From contig JADJJZ010000003.1 in the NCBI GenBank assembly GCA_016706255.1, positions 62,001 through 126,000 of the forward strand: a DNA stretch of 64,000 nucleotides, in the 5' to 3' direction. The notes below the pieces were generated by a model that saw only the letters and a program-made list of their open reading frames with translations, was not told where the DNA came from and searched no databases. This document shows positions 1 through 8,764 of this stretch, piece after piece. The stretch comes from Bacteroidota bacterium (GTDB lineage: Bacteria > Bacteroidota > Bacteroidia > Chitinophagales > BACL12). The translations under genes and the position numbers were made by a program. Each line of letters begins with the position of its first letter. Position 1 is the first letter of the stretch.

Positions 1-835
1 GTAACCAATATTTAACCGGATCAACCTGATTACATGCAACACATTGTGCAATTTCATTCGTATGATGTGTTGGAATTAAATCCATACCACCACAATGAAT
101 ATCAAACGTTTTTCCTAAATATTTTTCACTCATTGCAGAACATTCAATATGCCAACCCGGATAAACATCTCCCCATGGTGATGGCCAACGCATAATGTGT
201 TCAGGTTTAGCTTTAATCATGAGTGCAAAATCGAGTCTGCCTTTTTTACTTTCCTGACCATCTAATTCTCGCGTATTATTTAATTGGTCCTCTAAATTGC
301 GACCACTTAATTTAGTGTAAGGATAAGTCTTGGCAAATTTTTCAACATCAAAATAAATGGCTTCATCGGCTTCATAAGCAAAACCATTTTCCATTATTTT
401 TTTTGTCATTTCAATTTGTTCGATAATATGTCCGGTTGCAGTAGGCTCAATACTCGGTGGTAAACAATTAAGTGTATCCATAATGCGATGAAATTTTACA
501 GAATATTTCTGCACAATTTCCATCGGTTCCACCTGTTCAATTTTTGCCTGTTTGCTGATACGGTCACCCGCTTCACCACTGGTACTTTCTACGTGTCCGG
601 CATCGGTAATATTTCTTACATACCGCACTTTATATCCGAGATGCAGCATATAGCGGAACATCAAATCATACATTACAAAACTGCGGCAATTGCCCAAATG
701 CGGCTCATTATAAACGGTTGGGCCGCAGGCATACATACCAACAAAAGGTGCATGTAAAGGCACAAAAAGTTCTTTTTGACGGCTTATAGTATTGTAAACG
801 AATAATTGATTCTGATGAAATAATTCCTGTTCCAT
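1..835 (-). CDS. cysS: Cysteine--tRNA ligase, 5' part (partial at window edge)
   Basis: This is the N-terminal 278 residues of cysteinyl-tRNA synthetase, which charges tRNA-Cys in the cytoplasm. The start is the ATG at 835 (MEQELFHQNQLFVYNT). The class I catalytic core is visible: CGPTVYNEPHLGN (Zn ligand Cys plus the HIGH-like HLGN), RNITDAGH, and further on WPSPWGDVYPGWHIECSAMS followed by DIHCGGMDLIPTHHTNEIAQ, whose Cys and His residues complete the zinc site. The KMSKS loop and the anticodon-binding end lie beyond position 1. No full TAnnTTTG box is seen upstream, only a TAACTTTA-like variant just before the start. The identification is secure from the family-specific motifs; only completeness is unknown. 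Confidence 0.96.
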   Translation of the reverse strand, partial: MEQELFHQNQLFVYNTISRQKELFVPLHAPFVGMYACGPTVYNEPHLGNCRSFVMYDLMFRYMLHLGYKVRYVRNITDAGHVESTSGEAGDRISKQAKIEQVEPMEIVQKYSVKFHRIMDTLNCLPPSIEPTATGHIIEQIEMTKKIMENGFAYEADEAIYFDVEKFAKTYPYTKLSGRNLEDQLNNTRELDGQESKKGRLDFALMIKAKPEHIMRWPSPWGDVYPGWHIECSAMSEKYLGKTFDIHCGGMDLIPTHHTNEIAQCVACNQVDPVKYWL

Positions 836-905
836 GGTGTAAAGTTAGCAGGTTCGTTCAAAATGATACACATTTTGATAAGAAGTTGAACGAAATGATG
901 TTTTG

Positions 906-2003
906 TTATTTGTTAATGATGAAGCGGGTTACGCATCCATAATGGTCGCTGGAGCCTTCTTTTATGCGGTCGAAATCCACTATTGTAAATTTATCTTCAT
1001 CAAATAATTGATAATCGATGCGTATAAATGGAAAAGGCGCATAAGTAGCACCAATGCCAAAGCCGCGTTCTAAAAATGCATCCTGCAAACCTGAACTCAT
1101 TTTACGGTAGGTGTAAGAAACAGGAGTATCATTAAAATCGCCACATGAAATTAATGGAAATGGCGCATTTGAAATATAATGTGAAACCGTATCAGCTTCC
1201 TGTGCACGTAATGAAAAACTACTTTTTAGTTTACCGGTAACTCTTTCGGCATCAAAATCGGTATCCGCCTCATTACTGGCTTCTATAAATTCAAGGTCGT
1301 AATGACTTAATTGTGTGCTTTGTAAATGCGAGCAAAAAATCCGGACAGTATCATTATCAATTTTTAAATCGGCATAAATTGTAGAATTTAATTTACTCAG
1401 CGAAATGTATTCTAATCTGCCGGTATCAATAATCGGATATCTTGAAAAAATCACCAACCCGAAGCTCCGTGTTGAACGTGTGTTTTCAAATGCTTTGTAA
1501 TAATAATAATTATTTAATCCGGTAGCCTTTAATACCATATCCAGATTACTTTTTTCTTTTGGATGATTATGGTAGGTATTAAATTCTTCCAAACATAAAA
1601 TATCCGGTTTTGCGCTGGCAATATTATTAATTATTTCATCGCGGTTTTTATATTTCCCTTCTTTATTATATGCATCAAATCCTTGCACATTATATTGCAT
1701 AATGGTAAACACCTTTTTCCCATCAGTATCTGTTTTTCCTATGGAACCGATTGAAAAATAACTGAAATGTGCTTTAAATCCTAATGCTAAAAATAAGAGC
1801 AAAAAATAAAATACCTTTTTCCGGAGAAAAAACCATATCAACATAAATAACAGGTAAGCAACTAAAATTGGAAAGTAACCTAAACCTAAAAAAGCCAGTG
1901 GCCAAAAACTTTCAGGACTAACAAACATTGCCAGATAAGCACCGGCTAATAGTATGCTGATAACAATTGTTATTACAAGTATAATTTTATGCCACCACCT
2001 CAT
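906..2003 (-). CDS. Membrane-anchored endonuclease/exonuclease/phosphatase family protein
   Basis: The 365-residue protein has three hydrophobic segments in its first 80 residues (about 7-28, 34-60 and 66-78), then an EEP-fold domain from about residue 98. EEP metal-site signatures are present in order: QYNVQGF (Asn), CLEEF (Glu), CGDFND (Asp and Asn) and SSDHYG at the C terminus (Asp-His). The family cleaves phosphodiester or phosphate bonds; the substrate here is unknown, and the catalytic domain's side of the membrane cannot be told from sequence. It is the last gene of the mutL-rhomboid-rhomboid operon. Its ATG overlaps the preceding stop (TAATG), which suggests translational coupling. 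A DNA repair role from its mutL linkage would be speculative, since the protein is membrane-bound. Confidence 0.85.
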   Translation of the reverse strand: MRWWHKIILVITIVISILLAGAYLAMFVSPESFWPLAFLGLGYFPILVAYLLFMLIWFFLRKKVFYFLLLFLALGFKAHFSYFSIGSIGKTDTDGKKVFTIMQYNVQGFDAYNKEGKYKNRDEIINNIASAKPDILCLEEFNTYHNHPKEKSNLDMVLKATGLNNYYYYKAFENTRSTRSFGLVIFSRYPIIDTGRLEYISLSKLNSTIYADLKIDNDTVRIFCSHLQSTQLSHYDLEFIEASNEADTDFDAERVTGKLKSSFSLRAQEADTVSHYISNAPFPLISCGDFNDTPVSYTYRKMSSGLQDAFLERGFGIGATYAPFPFIRIDYQLFDEDKFTIVDFDRIKEGSSDHYGCVTRFIINK

Positions 2004-2896
2004 TATTTCTCGTTACTGATTTTAAACAAAAATTCTTTTTCAGCTTTACTTAAACTATCATAACCGGAAACTTTAATTTTATCCAAAATGGCATCCAGTT
2101 TTGCCTGTTTGTTAATATCGTTTTCTTTTTTAGATGTTGGTCCCGCTTGTTGATTCCGATAAACAACCTTCGGTTTCTTTTTTTCAAATAAGCCTGACAA
2201 TTTTGATTCAAACCGCGGCCACCAGCTAAACCAATCTCGCCCTTTCTGATAACTGCGAATATATAAAAATCCGGTTAGGGCGCCACCAAGATGTGCAATA
2301 TGTCCACCGGTATTATATTCAGAAGGAATACTCAACATGTCGATAATAATAACAACCAGTGCAATATATTTTAATTTAACCGGACCAATAAAAATCATAA
2401 AGACTGAATATTCAGGCACTAAGGTTGCAGCAGCTAATACAATTGCCATAATTGCCGCAGATGCACCTACCATTGGTATTCCTACAAAAGGACTGAGCAC
2501 AGGAAAAATATTATAAGCAAGTATAAATGCAAAAACCCCAACTAATCCACCTGCAAGATATAAGGGATAAACCTTTTTTTGCTGAAAAAAATCAACCAAT
2601 ATCCTACCAAAAAAATACAGATATAACATATTTGATATTACATGAAAAATCTCAGTAGGATCATGTAAAAACATATACGTAAAAATGGTCCAGGGTTTTG
2701 TAATGAGCACATTAACATCGCTGCTGGCATAAAACCACTTGGCAACAAAATTCAGAAATGCTTCTTTGGAACCCGAAAAATAAGCAATGAGATAAATTAC
2801 CGATTGTGCAAGATATAACAACACATTCACCAGCAACAATTTCATAATTGCGCTGCCGTGTCTGAACTGATGTTTTATATCTGCTGAAAAATTCAT
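2003..2896 (-). CDS. Rhomboid family intramembrane serine protease with C-terminal cytosolic tail
   Basis: This 297-residue polytopic protein carries the rhomboid catalytic signature: the HxxxN pair in TM2 (H85, N89), the GASA motif with nucleophile Ser146, and AHLGGALTG with catalytic His202. After the last TM (about residue 213) there is a charged tail of about 80 residues ending in a short helical motif (KLDAILDKIKVSGYDSLS), which resembles the C-terminal motif (DUF6576-like) common on Bacteroidota rhomboids. Rhomboids cut single-pass membrane proteins within the bilayer; no substrate can be named. It lies 2 nt after the upstream rhomboid gene and overlaps the EEP gene by one base, so it is part of one operon with mutL. 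Confidence 0.92.
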   Translation of the reverse strand: MNFSADIKHQFRHGSAIMKLLLVNVLLYLAQSVIYLIAYFSGSKEAFLNFVAKWFYASSDVNVLITKPWTIFTYMFLHDPTEIFHVISNMLYLYFFGRILVDFFQQKKVYPLYLAGGLVGVFAFILAYNIFPVLSPFVGIPMVGASAAIMAIVLAAATLVPEYSVFMIFIGPVKLKYIALVVIIIDMLSIPSEYNTGGHIAHLGGALTGFLYIRSYQKGRDWFSWWPRFESKLSGLFEKKKPKVVYRNQQAGPTSKKENDINKQAKLDAILDKIKVSGYDSLSKAEKEFLFKISNEK

Positions 2897-2898
2897 CT

Positions 2899-3609
2899 TT
2901 AATAAAAATGTCTTCTGTCCTTACTCCAGTATTTCACTAATATAAACCCAAATAAAGCTCCACCCAAATGGGCAAAGTGGGCTATATTATCATCCGGACT
3001 ATTTATAAAACCCATATATAATTCTATGGCAATAAATACAATCATTAGATATTTCGCTTTTATTGGAAATAGAAAATAAAGATAGATTAAAGTATTTGGG
3101 AATAACATGCCATAAGCTACAAATATTCCAAATACAGCACCAGATGCACCAACTGTAGGAGTAAAAGCCGCAACTATTTCACGCAACTGCGATTGTGAAT
3201 AGGTTGCTGAAGAGATTGTATCACCATTAATAATAACGCTGGGATTAAGCGTGCCAACTGCGTTATATAGTTCGTAAGCATTAACACCCATATGTAAAAA
3301 TGCAGCACCCAAGCCCGTTATTAAATAAAAGGTTAAAAAACGTTTTGGCCCCCAAAAATTTTCTAAAACTGAACCAAACATCCAAAGCGAAAACATATTA
3401 AAAAAGATATGCCCGATATCAGCATGTGTAAACATGTGGGTTACTATCTGATAAGGTTGAAAGTCAGGTGATGTAGGGAAATATAATGCGAATTTTTGCA
3501 TTAAATCCGGAAAAGTAATTGTAGCCAGAAAAACTAATCCGTTTAATATTAATAAGTTTTTAATTACAGGGGGTAAAAAATTAAATCTTGTCGGTTGAAA
3601 CTGCGTCAT
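2899..3609 (-). CDS. Rhomboid family intramembrane serine protease, compact form
   Basis: This 236-residue rhomboid has six predicted TM segments and no extra cytosolic domain. The HxxxN pair is H67/N71, the nucleophile is Ser156 in VGASGAVFG, and the catalytic His is H214 in AHLGGALFG. A periplasmic or luminal loop of about 40 residues (about 105-148, rich in N, S and T) separates TM3 from the catalytic TM. It begins 8 nt after the mutL stop and is followed 2 nt later by a second, divergent rhomboid, so the operon encodes two different rhomboids. The two share the core motifs but little else, which suggests an old duplication with separate substrates (inference). Confidence 0.92.
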   Translation of the reverse strand: MTQFQPTRFNFLPPVIKNLLILNGLVFLATITFPDLMQKFALYFPTSPDFQPYQIVTHMFTHADIGHIFFNMFSLWMFGSVLENFWGPKRFLTFYLITGLGAAFLHMGVNAYELYNAVGTLNPSVIINGDTISSATYSQSQLREIVAAFTPTVGASGAVFGIFVAYGMLFPNTLIYLYFLFPIKAKYLMIVFIAIELYMGFINSPDDNIAHFAHLGGALFGFILVKYWSKDRRHFY

Positions 3610-3617
3610 CTGCCTGA

Positions 3618-5426
3618 TTAATTATTTTTCTGAAACTGTTTTGCTAATTCTTCCAATGAAAAACTGGTAAATGTTAAAGTGCCAAATGGCGAAACATAAG
3701 GTGTTGCGCAGGCAAACAACTGGTCGGTTAAATGCCGCATCCCTTTTTCATCCAGTTTTTGTCCGCGTTTAATACTGTTTGTTCTTGCCAGTGAACGGGC
3801 AATTACATTGTGTTTATTCAATTTAATCGCTGAACGATCCTCTTTAAACTGTTCTAACAAGTCTTCTACCACTTTTTGTTCATTACCTGATTCAAATTCT
3901 ACCGGAACACCGTGAATTACAAACGCATCTTTCCCAAATGGTTGTATATCAAATCCTAAATTATTTATATCTGCTAAAAGTTCACTTAATAAAGCTGCAT
4001 CGGCTGATGATAAATTTAATGTTTGTGGAAATAATTGTTGCTGTGTATGTGGTTTTTTGTTTTGCAGTTGAAATAAATATTTTTCAAACAACACACGCTC
4101 GTGTGCTGCCTGCTGATCAATTACAATAAATCCTGATTTTATTTGAGCAACAATATATTGATTGTGAATTTGAAATGAAGGTGCACTTTCTGTAATGCCA
4201 TCATAAGGTGCTTCATCTAACTCTGCCTGCTGAATAAAATTTTGCTGATTAACATCATCGTTGCGCAATGTTCGCATTTCGGGAAAAGCATGTTTTTCCG
4301 ATTTAGGCGAATCATTCATCTTGCTGCCAATCGTTTTGAACGAAAAATGTTTCGAAACCGTGTCTTCAGCTTTTTTATAAAAACTGGGCAAATTGGCGAA
4401 AGTGTTATCTACATCAAAATCGAGTGTCGGGGTTACACTGTATTGCGCTAAGGCATGTCGTACACCCGCCTGAATAAAAGTGTAGATGATACGTTCGTCT
4501 TCAAATTTTATTTCCTGTTTCGTGGGATGCACGTTCACATCTATACGAGACGGGTCGATATCTATAAATATTGTATATAGGGGGTAGCTGCTTTCCGGAA
4601 TCAAATCGTCGTAAACGCTCATAACAGCATGATGCAGATACGGACTGCGTATATATCGGTTATTCACGAAAAAAAACTGCTCGCCTTTGGTTTTTTTCGC
4701 AGAATCGGGCTTCCCGATATAACCTCTGATGTTTGCCACTGAAGTATTTTCTTCAACCGGCACCAGTTTTTCATTGTAACTATTCCCAAATAAATGAATA
4801 ATCCGCTGGCGGTGGTTGCCGGCTTTCAGATGAAATATTTCGACACCATTATGCTGAAAACTAAAAAATATATTGGGATGTGCTAATGCCACACGTTCAA
4901 ACTCATCAATAATATGTTTGAGTTCTACTGTGTTGGATTTCAAGAAGTTACGACGGGCAGGAACATTGTAAAACAGGTTTTTAACTGAAATATTGCTGCC
5001 TCCTGAACATTGCACCTGTTCCTGACTTTTTACTTCAAAACCTTCAATTACGATTCTGGTGCCCAATTCGGCATCGTGTAACCTGGTTTTCATCTCAACC
5101 TGAGCAATAGCGGCAATACTAGCCATGGCTTCACCCCTGAAACCCTTGGTACGTATGGTAAAAATGTCTTCTGTAGTCCTTATTTTACTGGTTGCATGCC
5201 GTTCAAAACACATTCTGGCATCGGTAGGGCTCATTCCGCAACCATTATCGATTACCTGAATCAGGGTTTTTCCTGCATCTTTTATCACCAGCCTAATCTC
5301 CGTTGCACCTGCATCCACCGCGTTTTCAATGAGCTCTTTCACTGCTGATGCCGGGCGCTGAATTACTTCCCCCGCCGCAATCTGATTGGCTATTGAATCC
5401 GGTAATAAATGAATAATATCTGACAT
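3618..5426 (-). CDS. mutL: DNA mismatch repair protein MutL
   Basis: This 602-residue MutL couples mismatch recognition by MutS to downstream strand processing. The GHKL ATPase half is complete: ELIENAVDAGAT, DNGCGM, TKGFRGEAMASIAAIA, and the DVNVHPTKQEIKF loop at about residue 310. A poorly conserved linker (about 335-420) leads to the dimerisation domain. The position of the MutL endonuclease motif DQHA(X)2E(X)4E reads DQQAAHERVLFE, with His replaced by Gln, and the usual CPHGRP-like ending is replaced by a C..P..SPFG version. Nicking activity is therefore uncertain. It is the first gene of a four-gene operon with two rhomboids and an EEP protein, and a TACCTTTG box lies 76 nt upstream of the ATG. 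Confidence 0.97.
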   Translation of the reverse strand: MSDIIHLLPDSIANQIAAGEVIQRPASAVKELIENAVDAGATEIRLVIKDAGKTLIQVIDNGCGMSPTDARMCFERHATSKIRTTEDIFTIRTKGFRGEAMASIAAIAQVEMKTRLHDAELGTRIVIEGFEVKSQEQVQCSGGSNISVKNLFYNVPARRNFLKSNTVELKHIIDEFERVALAHPNIFFSFQHNGVEIFHLKAGNHRQRIIHLFGNSYNEKLVPVEENTSVANIRGYIGKPDSAKKTKGEQFFFVNNRYIRSPYLHHAVMSVYDDLIPESSYPLYTIFIDIDPSRIDVNVHPTKQEIKFEDERIIYTFIQAGVRHALAQYSVTPTLDFDVDNTFANLPSFYKKAEDTVSKHFSFKTIGSKMNDSPKSEKHAFPEMRTLRNDDVNQQNFIQQAELDEAPYDGITESAPSFQIHNQYIVAQIKSGFIVIDQQAAHERVLFEKYLFQLQNKKPHTQQQLFPQTLNLSSADAALLSELLADINNLGFDIQPFGKDAFVIHGVPVEFESGNEQKVVEDLLEQFKEDRSAIKLNKHNVIARSLARTNSIKRGQKLDEKGMRHLTDQLFACATPYVSPFGTLTFTSFSLEELAKQFQKNN

Positions 5427-5502
5427 GTCCTTCCTCTCCCTGTATTGTCTGAAATAATTTGCCTAAAGTTGTATCAAATAATACGGTTCCACCGTTTAAT
5501 TG

Positions 5503-5510
5503 CAAAGGTA
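5503..5510 (-). promoter_or_regulatory. Bacteroidota -7 box for the mutL operon
   Basis: The minus strand reads TACCTTTG, an exact match to the Bacteroidota -7 consensus TAnnTTTG. It lies 76 nt upstream of the mutL ATG. No clear TTG at -33 is seen. Confidence 0.5.
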
Positions 5511-5644
5511 AGTATAATACGCTTGGCTGATTGTCTTAATTTGTGAGATGATAACATCATTTTTGGCGTAAAATATGCTCTTTGCATAACCATGAAGGTT
5601 ATTTTTGCATCAAAACAGGCAAATTTCAAAATAAAAAACGAACT

Positions 5645-8605
5645 GTGTATATAAAATCACTCCTCATACTCTTATTTACTTTCGGATTTGCATCAGCATC
5701 TTTTCAAAGTCAGGCTCCTGAAAAAGATGTTGAACATAAAATTCCGTACTTCGACCAAAATTATCCTTGGGTTGATTCCTTAATGCAGGTGATGACTATC
5801 GACCAAAAGATTGGTCAGCTTTTTATGGTTGCAGCATACTCAAATAAAGATGCGGCGCATGTAAAAGAGGTTGAAACGCTCATAAAAAAGTATCAGCTCG
5901 GTGGTCTCATTTTTATGCAAGGTGGTCCTGCACGTCAGGTTAAACTGACCAACAATTATCAGAGTATGTCGAAAGTGCCACTGTTAATTGCCATGGATGC
6001 AGAATGGGGGCCTGCTATGCGTTTGGATTCCGTTATTTCATTTCAGCGTCAACTTACCTGGGGCGCCATGAATAATGATTCAACTGTGTATGAAGTAGGA
6101 ACTATAATTGCACAACAATTAAAAAGACTTGGCGTGCATGTCAATTTTGCACCGGATATTGATATTAATAACAATTATAAAAATCCAGTAATTGGTGACC
6201 GCGCGTTTGGAGAAGATAAATATAATGTTGCTTTAAAGGGGTTGATGTACATGAATGCATTGCAGGATAATCATATTCTTGCATGTGGTAAACATTTTCC
6301 GGGACATGGCGATGTTGATGCAGATAGTCATGTTACGATGCCGGTTGTGAATCATAGCTACCAACATTTAGATTCATTAGAATTTTATCCATTTAAAATT
6401 TTAATGAACGAAGGTTTGGGTTCAGTAATGCTTGCACATTTATTTGTTCCTGCTTTAGATAATACTGAAAATAGCGCAGCATCAATTTCCCAAAAAATTG
6501 GTACCGGAATTTTACGCGACTCACTTGGATTTCGCGGATTGGTTTTTAGTGATGCGCTAAATATGAAAGGCGTGAGCAGTTATTTTAAACCCGGTGAATT
6601 AGAAGTAAAAGCTTTTTTAGCAGGTAACGATTTTTTATTATTCAGTGAAAATGTTCCTGTTGCGTTTGAAGCAATAAAAGCTGCAGTTGCAAACGGAACA
6701 ATTTCTGAGCAACGTTTAGATGAAAGTGTTCGCCGTATTTTAAAAGCAAAAGCATTTGCAGGTTTAGATAATTATAAACCGGTTAATGTAACCAATATTA
6801 CCTTCGATTTAAATACAACTGAAGCCACGTTAGTAAAAAGAAAAATTACGGAAAACAGTATCACACTGGCAAATGCTGTTGATAGTTTAATTCCGTTTAA
6901 AAAATTAGATACTTTATCTATTGGATGTGTAAGTGTTAGCAATGGCAACAAAACTACTTTTCAGGAATATTTAAGTAAATATGGAAAAGTAGATAATTTT
7001 CAAATAAATAAAGATGCGGATGCCGCAGCATACATTCAAATGTATGAAAAATTAAAAAAGTATGATGTGGTAATAGTTGGCATCCACGACATGAAACGTG
7101 CACGTTCAAGTAATTATGGAATTACCTCTCAAACAGAAAATTTAGTTTGGAAATTATCGCTGGTAACAAAAACTGCAGCAGTAGTATTTGGTATTCCTTA
7201 TGCATTGGAAAAAGTAGATGCTGCCCAATATCATATTGTTGCTTACGATGATGATAATTATACCCAGCAAGCCACAGCCATGGCTCTTTTTGGTGCCATT
7301 CCGTTTGATGGAAAATTACCTGTTGGTATTGGCGATTTCAAAGTTAATGATGGTATGCAAACCGGTTATTTAAATCGGTTAAAATATACAATTCCTGAAG
7401 AGTTAGGAATTAATTCTGAACGTATGTCACGTATCGATAGTTTGGCCAAAGCATGTATACAAGTTGAAGCAGCACCGGGATTACAAATTTTGGTTGCAAA
7501 AAATGGTAAAATAATTTGGGATAAAGCATACGGTTATTATAAATACGACAAAAAAACAAAAGTTGAAACAAGCAGTATTTATGATCTTGCCAGTGTAACA
7601 AAAACTTCTGCAACAACCATGATGTTAATGCAATTGCATGAACAAGGTTTACTCGATTTAACGAAAACTGTTGCCGATTATTTACCGGATACCAAAGGAA
7701 CAAATATAGCAGGATTAAAAATGCAGGATATTTTAACACACCAGTCCGGATTACCTGCATGGGTGCCTTTTTATAAAAAAACATTATTGGCAGATGGCAC
7801 TCCGGATCCCGGATATTACAGTCAGACAAAAATTGCCGGATATACTACACTTGTTGCTGATAATTTATACATGCGTGATGATTATCAGGATACCATCTGG
7901 CAAAAAATAAAAGATATTACACTGAAAGAAAAAAATAAATACGTTTACAGCGATTTAGGATTATACATTTCACGCCGTGTTGCAGAACAACTAACCGGTC
8001 AGCGTTTAGATAATTATGTTTATAACCATTTTTATAATGCGCTTGGTATGACGACTACTTGTTTTAATCCACTGACAATTTTTCCACGTACACAAATTGT
8101 TCCAACAGAAAACGATAATTATTTCCGCTATCAAACAGTGCAGGGATATGTTCATGATATGGGTGCTGCAATGATGGGTGGGGTAGAAGGTCATGCTGGA
8201 TTATTTTCAAATGCTGAAGACCTGGTGAAACTTTATCAAATGTTATTAAATGGTGGTGAATATGGTGGAGAAAGATATTTTAAAGAAGAAACAATTAATC
8301 TCTGGACAAAAAAACAAAGTGGTATTTCGCGCAGAGGTATAGCATTCGATAAACCTGATATGGAAAATACATCACCATGCAGCGGATATGCATCTGCACA
8401 AACATTCGGTCATCAGGGTTTTACAGGAATTTGTGTTTGGGTAGATCCTAAATACGATTTAGTTTATCTCTTCCTCAGCAATCGCGTTCAACCCAAAGCT
8501 GACCCAAACCGATTAAGTACGGAAGGTATCAGAAATAAAGTAATGGACGTGATTTACGAATCAATTTTTGCTGCAGATGTTCACGGTGGAGCTGCGTCGG
8601 ATTAA
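5645..8605 (+). CDS. Secreted GH3 (NagZ-like) glycosidase fused to a beta-lactamase-fold serine hydrolase
   Basis: The open frame begins at a TTG (5582), but the GTG at 5645 gives a proper signal peptide (VYIKSLLILLFTFGFASA), so I place the start there (986 residues). The N-terminal half is a glycoside hydrolase family 3 barrel: KHFPGHGD with the following D.DSH is the NagZ-type loop carrying the His/Asp pair (about residue 215), and SDALNMKG (about 301) holds the nucleophile Asp. A GH3 C-terminal-like domain follows to about residue 575. The C-terminal 390 residues form a class C beta-lactamase/D-aminopeptidase fold with SVTK (SxxK, about 650), YSDLG (YxN position) and HQGFTG (KTG position). 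The fusion is typical of Bacteroidota. A role in peptidoglycan or amino-sugar turnover is inferred from the NagZ-like loop. Confidence 0.9.
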   Translation: MYIKSLLILLFTFGFASASFQSQAPEKDVEHKIPYFDQNYPWVDSLMQVMTIDQKIGQLFMVAAYSNKDAAHVKEVETLIKKYQLGGLIFMQGGPARQVKLTNNYQSMSKVPLLIAMDAEWGPAMRLDSVISFQRQLTWGAMNNDSTVYEVGTIIAQQLKRLGVHVNFAPDIDINNNYKNPVIGDRAFGEDKYNVALKGLMYMNALQDNHILACGKHFPGHGDVDADSHVTMPVVNHSYQHLDSLEFYPFKILMNEGLGSVMLAHLFVPALDNTENSAASISQKIGTGILRDSLGFRGLVFSDALNMKGVSSYFKPGELEVKAFLAGNDFLLFSENVPVAFEAIKAAVANGTISEQRLDESVRRILKAKAFAGLDNYKPVNVTNITFDLNTTEATLVKRKITENSITLANAVDSLIPFKKLDTLSIGCVSVSNGNKTTFQEYLSKYGKVDNFQINKDADAAAYIQMYEKLKKYDVVIVGIHDMKRARSSNYGITSQTENLVWKLSLVTKTAAVVFGIPYALEKVDAAQYHIVAYDDDNYTQQATAMALFGAIPFDGKLPVGIGDFKVNDGMQTGYLNRLKYTIPEELGINSERMSRIDSLAKACIQVEAAPGLQILVAKNGKIIWDKAYGYYKYDKKTKVETSSIYDLASVTKTSATTMMLMQLHEQGLLDLTKTVADYLPDTKGTNIAGLKMQDILTHQSGLPAWVPFYKKTLLADGTPDPGYYSQTKIAGYTTLVADNLYMRDDYQDTIWQKIKDITLKEKNKYVYSDLGLYISRRVAEQLTGQRLDNYVYNHFYNALGMTTTCFNPLTIFPRTQIVPTENDNYFRYQTVQGYVHDMGAAMMGGVEGHAGLFSNAEDLVKLYQMLLNGGEYGGERYFKEETINLWTKKQSGISRRGIAFDKPDMENTSPCSGYASAQTFGHQGFTGICVWVDPKYDLVYLFLSNRVQPKADPNRLSTEGIRNKVMDVIYESIFAADVHGGAASD

Positions 8606-8698
8606 TTAGCAAATTAGCTGATTAGCTAATGGGGTTTCTGAGTTAGTTTGAAATTTTTACTCAAATTCGAATTTTATTTATTCATCGGAGATGAAAAT

Positions 8699-8718
8699 GG
8701 GTTAATATTTATTAACCC
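8699..8718. repeat. Perfect 9-bp palindrome between convergent genes
   Basis: GGGTTAATA is followed by a TT loop and its exact complement TATTAACCC. It lies between the convergent GH3 and bshA stops and could act as a bidirectional terminator, although no T-tract follows. A second, weaker hairpin (ATTAGCT-gatt-AGCTAAT) lies near 8610-8630. Confidence 0.4.
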
Positions 8719-8764
8719 CAATAAGAGCTCCGAATTAAAAGGTTGCTCAGCCGCGGCGGACACA

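Noticed and set aside
488..757. 89-codon plus-strand frame antisense to cysS
   Set aside because: Shadow of the cysS coding sequence.
7410..7829. 139-codon minus-strand frame inside the GH3/beta-lactamase gene
   Set aside because: It is antisense to a well-supported conserved domain and has no promoter or family features.
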